Shown here piece by piece: positions 1-8,654 of a DNA stretch of 64,000 bases. The notes under the pieces were generated by a model. It saw only the letters and a program-made list of their open reading frames with translations, had not been told where the DNA came from and made no database searches. Each line of letters starts with the position of its first letter. The stretch's first letter is position 1. Location: contig CAWDQZ010000003.1 in NCBI GenBank assembly GCA_963804595.1, positions 186,001-250,000 on the forward strand, in the 5' to 3' direction. The translations under genes were made by a program, and so were the position numbers. The stretch comes from DASUPK01 sp963804595 (GTDB taxonomy: Bacteria; Actinomycetota; Thermoleophilia; Solirubrobacterales; 70-9).

Positions 1-81
1 CTGCTGATCCTGCTCCTGTTCGTCGTTGGATTGTCGAACGACCTGGGCCGCCTCGGCGACAGCGCGCTCGGTCCCAGGTAG
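1..81 (+). CDS. C-terminal end of a membrane protein, possibly the M50 site-2 protease RseP (partial)
   Basis: The window opens inside a reading frame that gives 26 residues before TAG. It is a hydrophobic run (LLILLLFVVGL) followed by a short polar tail, SNDLGRLGDSALGPR. RseP/Rip1-type intramembrane proteases usually finish with a transmembrane helix and a short tail containing N-D-x-G-R, and in Actinobacteria dxr-rseP lies close to ispG and proS, both of which are found just downstream. The family call is an inference from the tail and this synteny. No catalytic motif is inside the window. Confidence 0.45.
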   Translation: MLILLLFVVGLSNDLGRLGDSALGPR

Positions 82-204
82 CCGGGACGTCTACGCCAGC
101 TCGTGGCCGGCCTGGCTGCACTGCGCTGAAGATGATCTGGTCGGCATTTCCGTCCTGCTGGTGTAGCGTTTTCGCAGGTTCTACCGAGGAGAGGGGAGCT
201 GTCA

Positions 205-2019
205 GTGGAGGTCACCACTTCAGAGCGCCAGGCGAGCGGTGGGCCCGCGCCCGAACTGCCTGCGCGGAACGTTGTCGAAGCGTTCTACGCGCAGGTGGAT
301 CGGCTCGGCGACGACCTGGCGATCGTCGACGAGGCGCGGGGGAGGGAGGTCTCGTGGACGGAGCTCCGGGACACGGTGCACCGGATCGCCGGCGGGCTGG
401 CCAAGCTCGGAGTGGAGAGGGGCGACACCGTCGCGATCATGCTCGGCAACCGCTGGGAGTTCATTCCGACGGACCTCGCGGCGGTCTCCCTGGGAGCGAT
501 CCCTTTCTCCATCTATCAGACTTACGCACCAGAGCAGATCCAGTATCTGCTCTCGGACGCCGAGAGCAAGCTGGTGATCACCGAGCAGGCGTACCTCGAC
601 AACGTGAGCGAGGCCCGGAAGGGCGTCTCGACGCTCGAGAAAGTGATCGTCGTGGACGGCGATGGGGGCGACCTCACGCTGGACGAGCTCATCGAGATGG
701 ACCCCGAGTTCGATCCCGCCGAGTCGGTCGAGCAGCTCGGCCCGGATGACCTCCTCACGCTGATCTACACCTCCGGGACCACCGGCCCGCCGAAGGGAGT
801 CCAGCTCACGCACCGAAACCTGCTCTTCGCGATCGCGACGGCGGAGGACATGATCCAGCTGCCGGAGCGCGGCGGAAAGGTGATCTCGTGGCTGCCCGCC
901 GCGCACGTGGCCGAGCGGAACGCGCACTACTACCTGCCGATGACCCGGGGACTGGCCGTCCACGTGTGCGACGATCCGCGCCGGATCGCGGAGTACCTCC
1001 CGAAGGTCAGCCCGACGTGGTTCTTCGCAGTCCCCCGGATCTTCGAGAAGCTCAAGGCCGGGCTCGAGGCGATGATGGCCGGGCTTCCCGACGAGCAGCG
1101 GGAGCCTGTTGAGAAGGGACTGGAGGCTTCGATTCAGAAGGTCCGGCTGGAACAGGCCGGGGAGGAGGTCCCTGCGGAGATCGCGGAGGTCGCGGCCCAG
1201 GCGGACGAGCAGATGTTCTCGCAGCTGCGCAAGCAGCTCGGCCTCGATGAGGCGTTGGCGGTCAACGCCGGCGCCGCCCCGACCCCCCTGGAGGTCCTGG
1301 AGTTCTTCCACGCGATCGGCATCCCCATCGGTGAGCTCTGGGGGATGTCGGAGACCTGTGGACTGGGCACCATCAACCCGCCGGACCGGATCAAGCTCGG
1401 CACGGTCGGACCCCCGACACCGGGCATCGAGATCCGCCTCGACGAGGATGGCGAGGTCCTGATCAAGGCCGACTGCGTGATGCCGGGGTATCGGAACCTC
1501 CCGGAGAAGAACGAGGAGGCCTTCGCCGAGGACCGTTGGCTGCGCACCGGGGACATCGGCCAGATCGACGAGGACGGCTACTTGAAGATCATTGACCGCA
1601 AGAAGGAGCTGATCATCAACGCCGCCGGGAAGAACATGTCGCCGGCGAACATCGAGGCGCACCTGAAGACCGCGAGCCCCCTGGTGGGGCAGGCGGTGGC
1701 GATCGGCGATGCGCGGCCGTACAACGTCGCGCTGATCACCCTCGACCCCGACTTCGCGCCGGTCTGGGCGAAGCAGAACGGCCTCGATGGCAGATCCATC
1801 GAGGAGCTGGCCGACGAGGGGGCCACAAGCGAGACGATCCAGGCGGCCGTCGACGAGGCGAACGCCAAGATGGCCCGTGTGGAGCAGATCAAGAAGTTCA
1901 AGATCCTGTCGCAGCCCTGGGAACCCGGAGGCGACGAGCTCACCCCGACGATGAAGCTCAAGCGCAAGCCGATCGACGAGAAGTACGCAGAGGAGATCGA
2001 GGCGCTCTACTCGGGCTAG
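205..2019 (+). CDS. AMP-dependent long-chain acyl-CoA synthetase
   Basis: A 604-residue ANL-family enzyme that activates a fatty acid with ATP and transfers it to CoA. The AMP-binding P-loop IYTSGTTGPPKG starts at about residue 187, the WLRTGDIG motif is near residue 445, and DRKKELIINAAGKN follows at about 464. A Lys near the end, in TPTMKLKRK, is the usual adenylation lysine region. The length is typical of the FadD15/bubblegum-like group. The start is GTG at 205, with a purine-rich GAGGAGAGGGG stretch about 10 bases upstream. The next gene starts 3 bases after the stop, so the two are probably cotranscribed. The substrate chain length cannot be read from the sequence. Confidence 0.9.
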   Translation: MEVTTSERQASGGPAPELPARNVVEAFYAQVDRLGDDLAIVDEARGREVSWTELRDTVHRIAGGLAKLGVERGDTVAIMLGNRWEFIPTDLAAVSLGAIPFSIYQTYAPEQIQYLLSDAESKLVITEQAYLDNVSEARKGVSTLEKVIVVDGDGGDLTLDELIEMDPEFDPAESVEQLGPDDLLTLIYTSGTTGPPKGVQLTHRNLLFAIATAEDMIQLPERGGKVISWLPAAHVAERNAHYYLPMTRGLAVHVCDDPRRIAEYLPKVSPTWFFAVPRIFEKLKAGLEAMMAGLPDEQREPVEKGLEASIQKVRLEQAGEEVPAEIAEVAAQADEQMFSQLRKQLGLDEALAVNAGAAPTPLEVLEFFHAIGIPIGELWGMSETCGLGTINPPDRIKLGTVGPPTPGIEIRLDEDGEVLIKADCVMPGYRNLPEKNEEAFAEDRWLRTGDIGQIDEDGYLKIIDRKKELIINAAGKNMSPANIEAHLKTASPLVGQAVAIGDARPYNVALITLDPDFAPVWAKQNGLDGRSIEELADEGATSETIQAAVDEANAKMARVEQIKKFKILSQPWEPGGDELTPTMKLKRKPIDEKYAEEIEALYSG

Positions 2020-2022
2020 CCG

Positions 2023-2958
2023 ATGGCGAGCGGGCGGCAGCTGCAACCGGCCGGGGGGCTGGACGAGCTTCGCCGGCGGAGGCGGGCCCGCCGCCTGCAG
2101 GAGAAGCGACGTCGGGCAGCGCTGCGGCGACGGAACGCCCTCTTCTGCGCCGCCGTTGCGAGCGCCGTCGTGGGGGTCGTCGTGGGCTCGGGAGCGGGTG
2201 GGGGCTCCGCGCCGACGAAGGCGCTCGCCGCGAGGCCCAGTCGAGGAGGTCTCGGACCCCCGCGGGCTGACCAGAAGCTCGTCACGTGGGAGGGCCCGGT
2301 CCCGATCCTGATGTACCACGTGATCGCCAGCCCGCCCGCGACGGCGCAGCTCCCCCAGCTCTTCGTCGACCCCAAGACCTTCCGCGCCCAGATTGCCTGG
2401 CTCGCCCGCAACGGCTATGCGGCGGTGAGCCTCAACCAGGTCTACGCCGCCTGGTTCGAGGACGGAAAGCTTCCCGAGAAGCCCCTCGTTCTCACCTTCG
2501 ACGACGGCTACCGCGGTGACTTCGTCTATGCCCGTCAGGCGCTCCGCGAAGAGCGCTGGCCCGGCGACCTCAACCTGCTCGTCAAGAACCTCGGCGGAGA
2601 GCTCACCGACTCGATGGTCCGGCAGCTGATCGACGACGGCTGGGAGCTCGACGCGCACACGATCAGCCACCTCGACCTGACCACGATGAGCGGCTCGAGG
2701 TTGCGGCGCGAGGTCGACGGCTCGCGCCTGATCCTCCAGCGGCGCTTCCACCAGCCGGTGAACTTCTTCTGCTACCCAGCGGGCAAGTTCGACCCGCAGA
2801 CCATCCAGGCGGTCCGCGACGGCGGCTACCTAGGGGCTACCACCGAGCTCCCGGGAGAAGCATCGAAGAGCAACATGTTCGAGCTCCACCGCATCCGCGT
2901 CGAGGGCTCCGACGGCGTCAGCGGCCTCGCCTCGAAGCTCAGGCAGGCCGGCGCCTAG
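2023..2958 (+). CDS. Membrane-anchored polysaccharide deacetylase (NodB-like)
   Basis: A 311-residue protein of the carbohydrate esterase 4 fold. It has a very basic cytoplasmic start (Arg-rich, residues 15-37), one transmembrane anchor at about 38-57, then a NodB domain outside the cell. The catalytic and metal motifs are TFDDG (D160 and D161) and H212-x3-H216 (HTISH). Enzymes of this family remove N-acetyl groups from cell-wall glycans or from polysaccharides such as poly-GlcNAc; the actual substrate is unknown here. It follows the acyl-CoA ligase by 3 bases and its stop codon abuts the stop of the convergent gene at 2959. Confidence 0.87.
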   Translation: MASGRQLQPAGGLDELRRRRRARRLQEKRRRAALRRRNALFCAAVASAVVGVVVGSGAGGGSAPTKALAARPSRGGLGPPRADQKLVTWEGPVPILMYHVIASPPATAQLPQLFVDPKTFRAQIAWLARNGYAAVSLNQVYAAWFEDGKLPEKPLVLTFDDGYRGDFVYARQALREERWPGDLNLLVKNLGGELTDSMVRQLIDDGWELDAHTISHLDLTTMSGSRLRREVDGSRLILQRRFHQPVNFFCYPAGKFDPQTIQAVRDGGYLGATTELPGEASKSNMFELHRIRVEGSDGVSGLASKLRQAGA

Positions 2959-3774
2959 CTACTTCTTCCTCTTGCATTTCTTCTTGGCCGAATAGGCCGG
3001 AGCGCCGCCCCCGCCGGTCGGGGCGCCGCCGCCTGCCTGGCTCCGCTTGTGCTTCTTGCACTTCTTTTTCTTCTTAGGGGCGGTTGAGCCGGCGGTGGGC
3101 GTCGGGACCGGTCCGCCGCCGGCCGAGGCGCAGGCCACCTCGGTGGGGGCGACGGAGTTCGGCCGCAGGTTGGGCGTCGCGACCGCGAAGTCCGCGGCAC
3201 TGTTGTTGGTGTCATCGCCCGGCTCGAGCGCTGTCGGGCAGCCGGCCGAGATCGACCGTCGCAGGGCCATCCCCGAGGTGAGCGCCGGCGCCGGACTGCC
3301 CGGGTCGGCGCTCGCGTCGTAGTTCGTCGTCAGCGTCGAATTCGCGCTGAAGTTGCCCCAGGAGACGCAATCGGTGTACCCGGGCTCGCTTACGTAACAA
3401 ACGGCGCCACCCCCCTCGTCGTCCTGAAGATTGAGGTTTACGTTGAAGTCCTTGCTCCCGCCGGGGACTCCACTGTCGCCGAACAGCACCGTGTCTTGGC
3501 TGTTGCCGTTGGCGACGTTCGAGGAGGCGGAGAACTCCGCCGGGACAAGCGAGCAGGTGTTGTTGCAGACAGCGACCTTGGCCCCGTTGCTGAGAAAGCT
3601 CTGGAACGGCGCGTACATCTGAACCTCGACGTAGCTGTCGTCCAACCCGCTGGTCCCGGGAGAGATCTCACGGACCTTCATCAGATGGAAGGTCGCGCTG
3701 GCGGAGCCCGCGCACAGGAGCAGCCCGAGGCCGGCTACCGCCGAAACTGCCGCGAACCTCGACCCTCTCCCCAT
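2959..3774 (-). CDS. Secreted lamin-tail-like protein with a Lys-rich C-terminal tail (paralogue 1)
   Basis: A 271-residue exported protein. A signal peptide (hydrophobic residues about 10-25, ending SASA) precedes ATFHLMKVREISPG. The body carries the pattern seen in lamin-tail-domain proteins: YVEVQ, then SGMALRRSIS, then DDTNNSAADF. Cysteines are scattered and probably paired. The C-terminus is strongly basic, with KKKKKCKKHKR and a final KKKCKRKK. ATG at 3774 is preferred over GTG at 3777 because TAGGAG lies 6 bases before it. It is clearly homologous to the next gene (NVANG, VCY, DDT.NSAADF and NSV.PTE are shared). No enzymatic residues are visible. A surface or adhesive role is only a guess. 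Confidence 0.75.
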   Translation of the reverse strand: MGRGSRFAAVSAVAGLGLLLCAGSASATFHLMKVREISPGTSGLDDSYVEVQMYAPFQSFLSNGAKVAVCNNTCSLVPAEFSASSNVANGNSQDTVLFGDSGVPGGSKDFNVNLNLQDDEGGGAVCYVSEPGYTDCVSWGNFSANSTLTTNYDASADPGSPAPALTSGMALRRSISAGCPTALEPGDDTNNSAADFAVATPNLRPNSVAPTEVACASAGGGPVPTPTAGSTAPKKKKKCKKHKRSQAGGGAPTGGGGAPAYSAKKKCKRKK

Positions 3775-3813
3775 CACCTGCTCCTACGGGCCAGATCCGG
3801 ACAGGGATTTACC

Positions 3814-4560
3814 TCAGCCCTTCTTTTTCTTCTTCTTGCATTTCTTCTTCTTGGCGACCTCGGCCGAGCGCTTCTTTTTCTTCTTGCACTTCTTCTTTGC
3901 CGAGGTCGGCGTCGAGGCAGCGCATGGAGTCTCAGTCGGACTGACTGAGTTGCCTCGCGGATTACCTGTGCCGACGGTGAAGTCGGCCGCGCTGTTGTCT
4001 GTGTCATCGGCAACGTCTAGGCCCGTCGCACAGCCCCGGGAGATCGACCGAACCAAGGTCATTCCGGTCAGATCTCCACCCGGGAGGGAGACTGGCGTTC
4101 CATAGGGAGATGGCGCAGGTGTCGGGAACATCGTCATTCCCGATGTGTATGCCACACAATCGACCGCTGGATCAGTCCCGACCGGGCTCGTTGAGTAGCA
4201 GACGGTCCCGCCAGTGTTGACGACATTGAGGCCGGCGTTAACTACATCCGCGCCAGTCGTCGACGCATCGTGAGCGATCAGAATCGTCGCCTGATTGGCA
4301 CCGTTCGCAACATTGCTCGGAATCAAAGTCGAGGTGAGGAGAGTGCCTCCACCGTCATAGGTGTTGATGTACTTGCCGCCGACGAGGTTCTGGCCCGCGG
4401 CAAATGCCTGAAGCTCAACGTAGTCGCCGGTCGCGCCGCCCTCGTGGACCTCGCGGATCCGGTTTTCGTGGAACGTGGCGGAAGCTGTCGATGCCAGCCC
4501 TCCAACGCCAACCAGCGCGAGTCCGGCTGAAAGGGCAAAACGGGTCAGCCTTCGATTCAT
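3814..4560 (-). CDS. Secreted lamin-tail-like protein with a Lys-rich C-terminal tail (paralogue 2)
   Basis: A 248-residue exported protein that duplicates the gene downstream of it. The signal peptide covers about residues 1-28 (ending TASA), followed by ATFHENRIREVHEG. YVELQAFAAGQN and DDTDNSAADF are the conserved lamin-tail-like blocks. The tail is mostly Lys with two single Cys (KKKCKKKKK and KKKKCKKKKKKG). The start is ATG at 4560 with AAGGAAGGGGAG upstream, one of the clearer Shine-Dalgarno sequences here. It is transcribed toward its paralogue, with 39 bases between the two genes. Function unknown. Confidence 0.75.
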   Translation of the reverse strand: MNRRLTRFALSAGLALVGVGGLASTASATFHENRIREVHEGGATGDYVELQAFAAGQNLVGGKYINTYDGGGTLLTSTLIPSNVANGANQATILIAHDASTTGADVVNAGLNVVNTGGTVCYSTSPVGTDPAVDCVAYTSGMTMFPTPAPSPYGTPVSLPGGDLTGMTLVRSISRGCATGLDVADDTDNSAADFTVGTGNPRGNSVSPTETPCAASTPTSAKKKCKKKKKRSAEVAKKKKCKKKKKKG

Positions 4561-4671
4561 GCTTCTCCCCTTCCTTGGTCCCCACGGAATGCACCGATCG
4601 TCTCAGATTGCGAACTCCGCTGCAAAAGGTCCGGATTCACGCGCCGTAAACGCCGCCTCGGGTCCCACAGC

Positions 4672-4677
4672 TACCCT
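4672..4677 (+). promoter_or_regulatory. Probable -10 element (TACCCT) for leaderless ispG
   Basis: TACCCT sits at -12 to -7 from the GTG at 4684. No Shine-Dalgarno sequence is present. This spacing recurs before many genes in the window and argues for 4684, not 4678, as the start. Confidence 0.6.
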
Positions 4678-4683
4678 GTGCCC

Positions 4684-6006
4684 GTGGCCTCGAAGCGCCA
4701 GATCTTCGTCCGCGACATCCCCATCGGTGGTGGCGCACCGGTGGCCGTGCAGACCATGTGCAAGACCGAGACGGCGAACCTCGAGGCGACGATGGAGCAG
4801 ATCCGCACGGTCGCCGACGCGGGAGCCGACCTAGTGCGGGTAGCGGTCCCGCGCGACAAGGACGTCGACGCTCTCAAAGAGATAGTCAAGCGGTCGCCGA
4901 TCCCGGTGATCGCCGACATCCATTTCAACCACACGCTCGCGCTGAAGGCGATCGACGCGGGTGCCGATTGCATTCGCCTCAACCCGGGCAACATCGGCGG
5001 TCGCGAGAAGGTCGCCGAGGTGGCCGAGCGGGCGACCAAGGCGAACGTTCCCATGCGGATCGGCGTGAATTCGGGCTCCTTGCCGAAGCACCTGCACGAG
5101 CTCGAGCGTGAGAACCCCGTCGAGGCCCTGGTGGCCGCGGCTGTCGAGTTCGTGGAGCTCATGGAAACGCTCGACTTCGAGAACTTCAAGGTCTCGATCA
5201 AGTCGACCAACGTGCCGAACACGATCGCCTCCAACCGGCTGCTCGCGGAGAAGATCCCATATCCGCTCCACCTGGGAATCACCGAGGCGGGCACGAGATG
5301 GTCCGGCTCTCTCAAGTCCTCCGTCGGCCTAGGCACCCTGCTCGCCGACGGGATCGGCGACACGATCCGGATCAGTCTCTCGACCTTCCACGCCGAGGAG
5401 GAGGTGAAGGTCGCCTGGGAGATCCTCAAGGCCCTGCACCTCCGCGAGCGCGGCCCGGTGCTGATCGCCTGCCCGACCTGCGGCCGCCTGCAGTTCGACA
5501 TGGACACGGTCGTCGCGGACATCGAGGAGCGCCTCGAGGCCTACACGGAGCCGGTGGAGGTCGCGGTGTTGGGCTGCGCCGTGAACGGGATCGGCGAAGC
5601 CTCACACGCGGACTTCGGCATCACCGGCGCGAAGGACGAGGGATTGATCTTCGCGCACGGCAAGCCGCTGCGGAAGGTGAAGCAGGCAGAGCTGGTGGAC
5701 GCCCTCTTCGCCGAGATCGACAAGTCCCTGGACCGCGGCAAGGTCCACGTGGACGAGCAGAAGTCACGCGAGGGCGCGGACTGGCTGGCGAAGATCGAGG
5801 AGGAGAACGCCGGCGAGCTCACCCCGGAGCGGATCGCCGCGATGGAGAAGGCGAATACGCCGTCCGAGTCGGAGCGGGTGCTCACGGACAGCGAGGGCCC
5901 CGACCTCGAGGAGGGGGAGCCCTACCTGAAGCCCGTCAAGGTGAAGCGCGCCGAGCTCGACGAGGAGACCTCGCCGACCACCGGCCGCCGCTTCACGCGC
6001 GCCTAG
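4684..6006 (+). CDS. ispG: 4-hydroxy-3-methylbut-2-en-1-yl diphosphate synthase (IspG/GcpE)
   Basis: A 440-residue [4Fe-4S] enzyme of the MEP pathway that converts methylerythritol cyclodiphosphate to HMBPP. Cluster ligands are visible as C263-P-T-C266 and C298 in GCAVNGIGE, with E305. The N-terminal TIM-barrel half starts KRQIFVRDIPIGGGAPVAVQ. The family core would end near residue 365 (KSLDRG). About 75 acidic, lysine-containing residues follow that are not part of the usual bacterial enzyme. The start is taken as GTG 4684 because of the -10 hexamer; GTG 4678 is the alternative. Its stop overlaps the stop of the convergent gene by 4 bases. Confidence 0.96.
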   Translation: MASKRQIFVRDIPIGGGAPVAVQTMCKTETANLEATMEQIRTVADAGADLVRVAVPRDKDVDALKEIVKRSPIPVIADIHFNHTLALKAIDAGADCIRLNPGNIGGREKVAEVAERATKANVPMRIGVNSGSLPKHLHELERENPVEALVAAAVEFVELMETLDFENFKVSIKSTNVPNTIASNRLLAEKIPYPLHLGITEAGTRWSGSLKSSVGLGTLLADGIGDTIRISLSTFHAEEEVKVAWEILKALHLRERGPVLIACPTCGRLQFDMDTVVADIEERLEAYTEPVEVAVLGCAVNGIGEASHADFGITGAKDEGLIFAHGKPLRKVKQAELVDALFAEIDKSLDRGKVHVDEQKSREGADWLAKIEEENAGELTPERIAAMEKANTPSESERVLTDSEGPDLEEGEPYLKPVKVKRAELDEETSPTTGRRFTRA

Positions 6007-6404
6007 AGCTCGCGCGGCATCTCGAACCAGACGTGGGTGCTGCCCTCGTAGACCGCCCATCGCGAGGTCAGCTTGTCCACCACCTCGAGTCCCCGACCGC
6101 CCTTATCGGTCGCCTCCCTGATCTGAGGGATGGATGCTGCTGGATTGCCCCGGTCGGCGACCTCTCCGCGGATCATCTCCGCCCCGACCGTGAGCTCGAG
6201 CGTGATGGGCTGCCCCGGCCCATGAGCGACCGCGTTGTTGACGAGCTCGGTGACGACGGCGATCAGGTCGATCACGGTCTGGGACGGCAGGGAGTCCGAG
6301 AAGCGGTCTCGGAGCGCATTGCGCGCACGCCAGCCCGCCTCGGTGTCCGGCGAGAGCACGAGTCGGAACTCCTCTGGTGTTGTGGGCCCGCTGCTGGCTT
6401 CCAT
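6003..6404 (-). CDS. RsbW-like anti-sigma ATP-binding protein
   Basis: A 133-residue protein with a GHKL ATPase fold. The N-box is in TELVNNAVAHG (about 53-63), the G1-like box is VADRGNP (about 83-89), and GGRGLEVVDKL (about 102-112) is the G2 region. This compact form, without a histidine-kinase dimerisation domain, is typical of anti-sigma factor or switch-protein kinases that bind sigma factors or phosphorylate STAS partners. No partner gene is adjacent, but a SpoIIE-type phosphatase that could oppose it is at 43042. The start is ATG 6404 with GGAAGGG upstream. Confidence 0.8.
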   Translation of the reverse strand: MEASSGPTTPEEFRLVLSPDTEAGWRARNALRDRFSDSLPSQTVIDLIAVVTELVNNAVAHGPGQPITLELTVGAEMIRGEVADRGNPAASIPQIREATDKGGRGLEVVDKLTSRWAVYEGSTHVWFEMPREL

Positions 6405-6432
6405 TGCCCTTCCGACCCCCTGTAAGGAGAAC

Positions 6433-7941
6433 CTAGTACGCCTTGGCGAAGATCGCGATGACGCGCCCCGGACCGCCGGTGATCACGCACCGGGCATCGG
6501 CGGGCAGCTCTTCGTCGAAGGGGATGACGCGAACGCTCACTCCGAGCTCGGCCATCGTCTCGATCGTCTCCGGATCCTCGCTCCAGGGGGCCTTGACGAA
6601 GCCGCCGGACTCGGTTTCCTCCCCTGCGAAGAAGTCGCGGAACTCGTCCACCGTCGTGATGTCGTCGCGGGTGCGCCGGCGGACGCGCTCGCTCGCCTCC
6701 TGGTAGTAGCCCAGCTGGATGTCGCCGAGCACACCCACGACCGCCTCGCCCGTGCCCTCGCGAGGGATGGCGTCCCGGGCGAGCTCGGGGTCGTCGCGGC
6801 GCGTGACGGTCACCACGCCTCCCTCGATGTCACGCTCGCCGAGCTCGATCACGATGGGAATGCCCTTGCGAATCCACTCCCAGCGCTTCTCGGCCGGCTT
6901 GCGCTCGCGGGAGTCGACCTTCACGCGCACCGGCTCGCCATCCCACGATTGGGCGGCGATCTCCTCCCGCAGCTCCTCGGCGGCCTCCAGGACGGCGGTG
7001 GGGTCATCCCTCGTGATCGGGACGATCCGCACCTGGTCGGGAGCGATGCGTGGCGGGACCCGGAGGCCGTTGTCGTCCCCGTGCGTCATCACGACGGCCC
7101 CGATCATCCGCGTGGTCATGCCCCAGGAGGTGGTATGGCAGAGCTTGCGCTCGCCGTCCTCATCGGTGAACTCCATCTCCATGGAGCGGGCGAAGTTCTG
7201 CCCGAGGTAGTGGGAGGTACCGCACTGCAGCGCCTTGCCGTCCTGCATCATCGCCTCGATCGACAGCGTGATCTCCGCCCCCGGGAAGCGCTCGTACTCG
7301 GGCTTCTCGCCCGCGATCACCGGGATCGCAAGCTGTTCCTCCGTGAAATCCCGGTAGACGTGAAGCATCCGACGGGTCTCCTCGAGCGCCTCCTCCTCGC
7401 TGGCGTGGGCAGTGTGGCCCTCCTGCCAGAGGAACTCGGTGGTGCGCAGCAGGACTCGCGGCCGGAGCTCCCAGCGCACGATGTTGCACCACTGGTTGAT
7501 CAACAGAGGGAGGTCGCGATAGGAGTTGATCCACTTGGCGAATGAGTGCCCGATGACGGTCTCCGACGTGGGGCGGACGATCAGCGGCTCCGGCAGCTCG
7601 GCGGCCGGATGCAGGTGCCCGTCGGGTCCCTGCTCGAGCCGGTGGTGTGTGACCACCGCCATCTCCTTGGCGAACCCCTCGACGTGCTCGGCCTCCTCCT
7701 CGAAATACCTCAGAGGGATCAAGAGCGGGAAGTAGGCGTTGACGGCTCCGGTCTCCTTGATCGCGTGATCCAGCGAGCCCTGCATCCGCTCCCAGGTCCC
7801 GTAGCCCCAGGGGCGGATCACCATTGCGCCGCGGACGTGGTCGAGCTCGGCCACCTCGGCGTCGCGCACCACGTTCTGGAACCACTGAGGGAAGTCCTCA
7901 GCGCGCGTGGGGGTGATCCCGGTTTTCGCCTTGCCTTCCAT
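6433..7941 (-). CDS. proS: Prolyl-tRNA synthetase, archaeal/eukaryotic-like (type 3)
   Basis: A 502-residue class II aminoacyl-tRNA synthetase that charges tRNA-Pro. RPTSETVIGHSFAKWI followed by LRTTEFLWQEGHTAH is the motif 2 region of the short ProRS type, which lacks the editing insertion of the E. coli enzyme. The C-terminus ends in AKAY, as in archaeal-type ProRS. ATG 7941 is chosen because residues upstream of it are low-complexity Ala/Gly/Pro and would run into the divergent pgsA gene. Only 11 bases separate this start from the pgsA start at 7953. It shares the neighbourhood with ispG, as in many Actinobacteria. Confidence 0.95.
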   Translation of the reverse strand: MEGKAKTGITPTRAEDFPQWFQNVVRDAEVAELDHVRGAMVIRPWGYGTWERMQGSLDHAIKETGAVNAYFPLLIPLRYFEEEAEHVEGFAKEMAVVTHHRLEQGPDGHLHPAAELPEPLIVRPTSETVIGHSFAKWINSYRDLPLLINQWCNIVRWELRPRVLLRTTEFLWQEGHTAHASEEEALEETRRMLHVYRDFTEEQLAIPVIAGEKPEYERFPGAEITLSIEAMMQDGKALQCGTSHYLGQNFARSMEMEFTDEDGERKLCHTTSWGMTTRMIGAVVMTHGDDNGLRVPPRIAPDQVRIVPITRDDPTAVLEAAEELREEIAAQSWDGEPVRVKVDSRERKPAEKRWEWIRKGIPIVIELGERDIEGGVVTVTRRDDPELARDAIPREGTGEAVVGVLGDIQLGYYQEASERVRRRTRDDITTVDEFRDFFAGEETESGGFVKAPWSEDPETIETMAELGVSVRVIPFDEELPADARCVITGGPGRVIAIFAKAY

Positions 7942-7946
7942 ATCCT
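7941..7946 (+). promoter_or_regulatory. Probable -10 element (TATCCT) for leaderless pgsA
   Basis: TATCCT lies at -12 to -7 from the pgsA ATG and shares a base with the proS start codon on the other strand. No Shine-Dalgarno sequence precedes the ATG. Confidence 0.55.
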
Positions 7947-7952
7947 CGCCTG

Positions 7953-8594
7953 ATGGCTCGCGGCCGCGGACAATCCTTGCGCACGGGACGGCGAAAGGGG
8001 TTCCGCCGCCAGGTCGGGCTGGACCGCTCGGGCCCGCCGCCGCGCCAGACGAGGCCCGGGCAGCCGCTGCGGCCTTGGACGATCCCAAACGCCGTCGGGT
8101 ACCTGAGGCTCGCCGGATTGCCGGTCTTTCTCTACCTGGCCTTCTCGTCCGGCGACGGCCGGGACCCCTGGGCAGCGGCGATCTTCTGGCTGATCGCGGT
8201 TGGGGACTACGTGGACGGCTTCCTCGCCCGTGCGACCGGGCAGTACAGCCGCATGGGCGCGATCCTCGACCCGGTGGTCGACCGGCTGACGATCCTCTCC
8301 GGTGTTGCGGTGTGCTGGCACTTCGACCTCCTGCCGCGCTGGGCGCTCGCCGTGCTCGTGGCCCGAGAGGTGATCACCGCTCTGCTTGCCGAGGTCGCGC
8401 TCAGGCGGGTGGGGGAGTTGAGCATCAACTGGCTGGGTCGAGTGGCGATCGCCCCGACGATGGCGGCCATCTTCTTCTCGATGGTCTCGGAGAGCGTCGT
8501 CTGGGACGTGATGTTCGTCGTCGGCGTCGCGCTGGGGGTCCTCGGCACCATCGCCTACATCCGGTCCGGTCTCCGGGAGCTTGCAACCACGTAG
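7953..8594 (+). CDS. pgsA: CDP-alcohol phosphatidyltransferase (PgsA-type)
   Basis: A 213-residue integral membrane enzyme that transfers a phosphatidyl group from CDP-diacylglycerol to an alcohol such as glycerol-3-phosphate or inositol phosphate. The family signature D-x2-D-G-x2-A-R-x8-G-x3-D-x3-D is fully present from DYVDGFLARATG to LDPVVDR (about residues 86-110). PWTIPNAVGYLRLAGLPVFL gives the first membrane helix after a basic N-terminal tail of about 45 residues. A later start is possible, but the TANNNT hexamer supports ATG 7953. In Mycobacterium pgsA2 also lies just upstream of garA and the ftsR-like gene, matching the order here. Confidence 0.9.
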   Translation: MARGRGQSLRTGRRKGFRRQVGLDRSGPPPRQTRPGQPLRPWTIPNAVGYLRLAGLPVFLYLAFSSGDGRDPWAAAIFWLIAVGDYVDGFLARATGQYSRMGAILDPVVDRLTILSGVAVCWHFDLLPRWALAVLVAREVITALLAEVALRRVGELSINWLGRVAIAPTMAAIFFSMVSESVVWDVMFVVGVALGVLGTIAYIRSGLRELATT

Positions 8595-8654
8595 CCAAAA
8601 CCCTTAAGTGGCGGTTGAGGCTGTGCGAACCGACCTATAATCGCCTGCCGCTTC

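Noticed and set aside
220..2751. Long minus-strand frame (843 codons) opposite the acyl-CoA ligase and deacetylase
   Set aside because: Rich in Arg/Leu/Asp/His typical of antisense reading in GC-rich genes; no domain, and the plus-strand genes have clear motifs.
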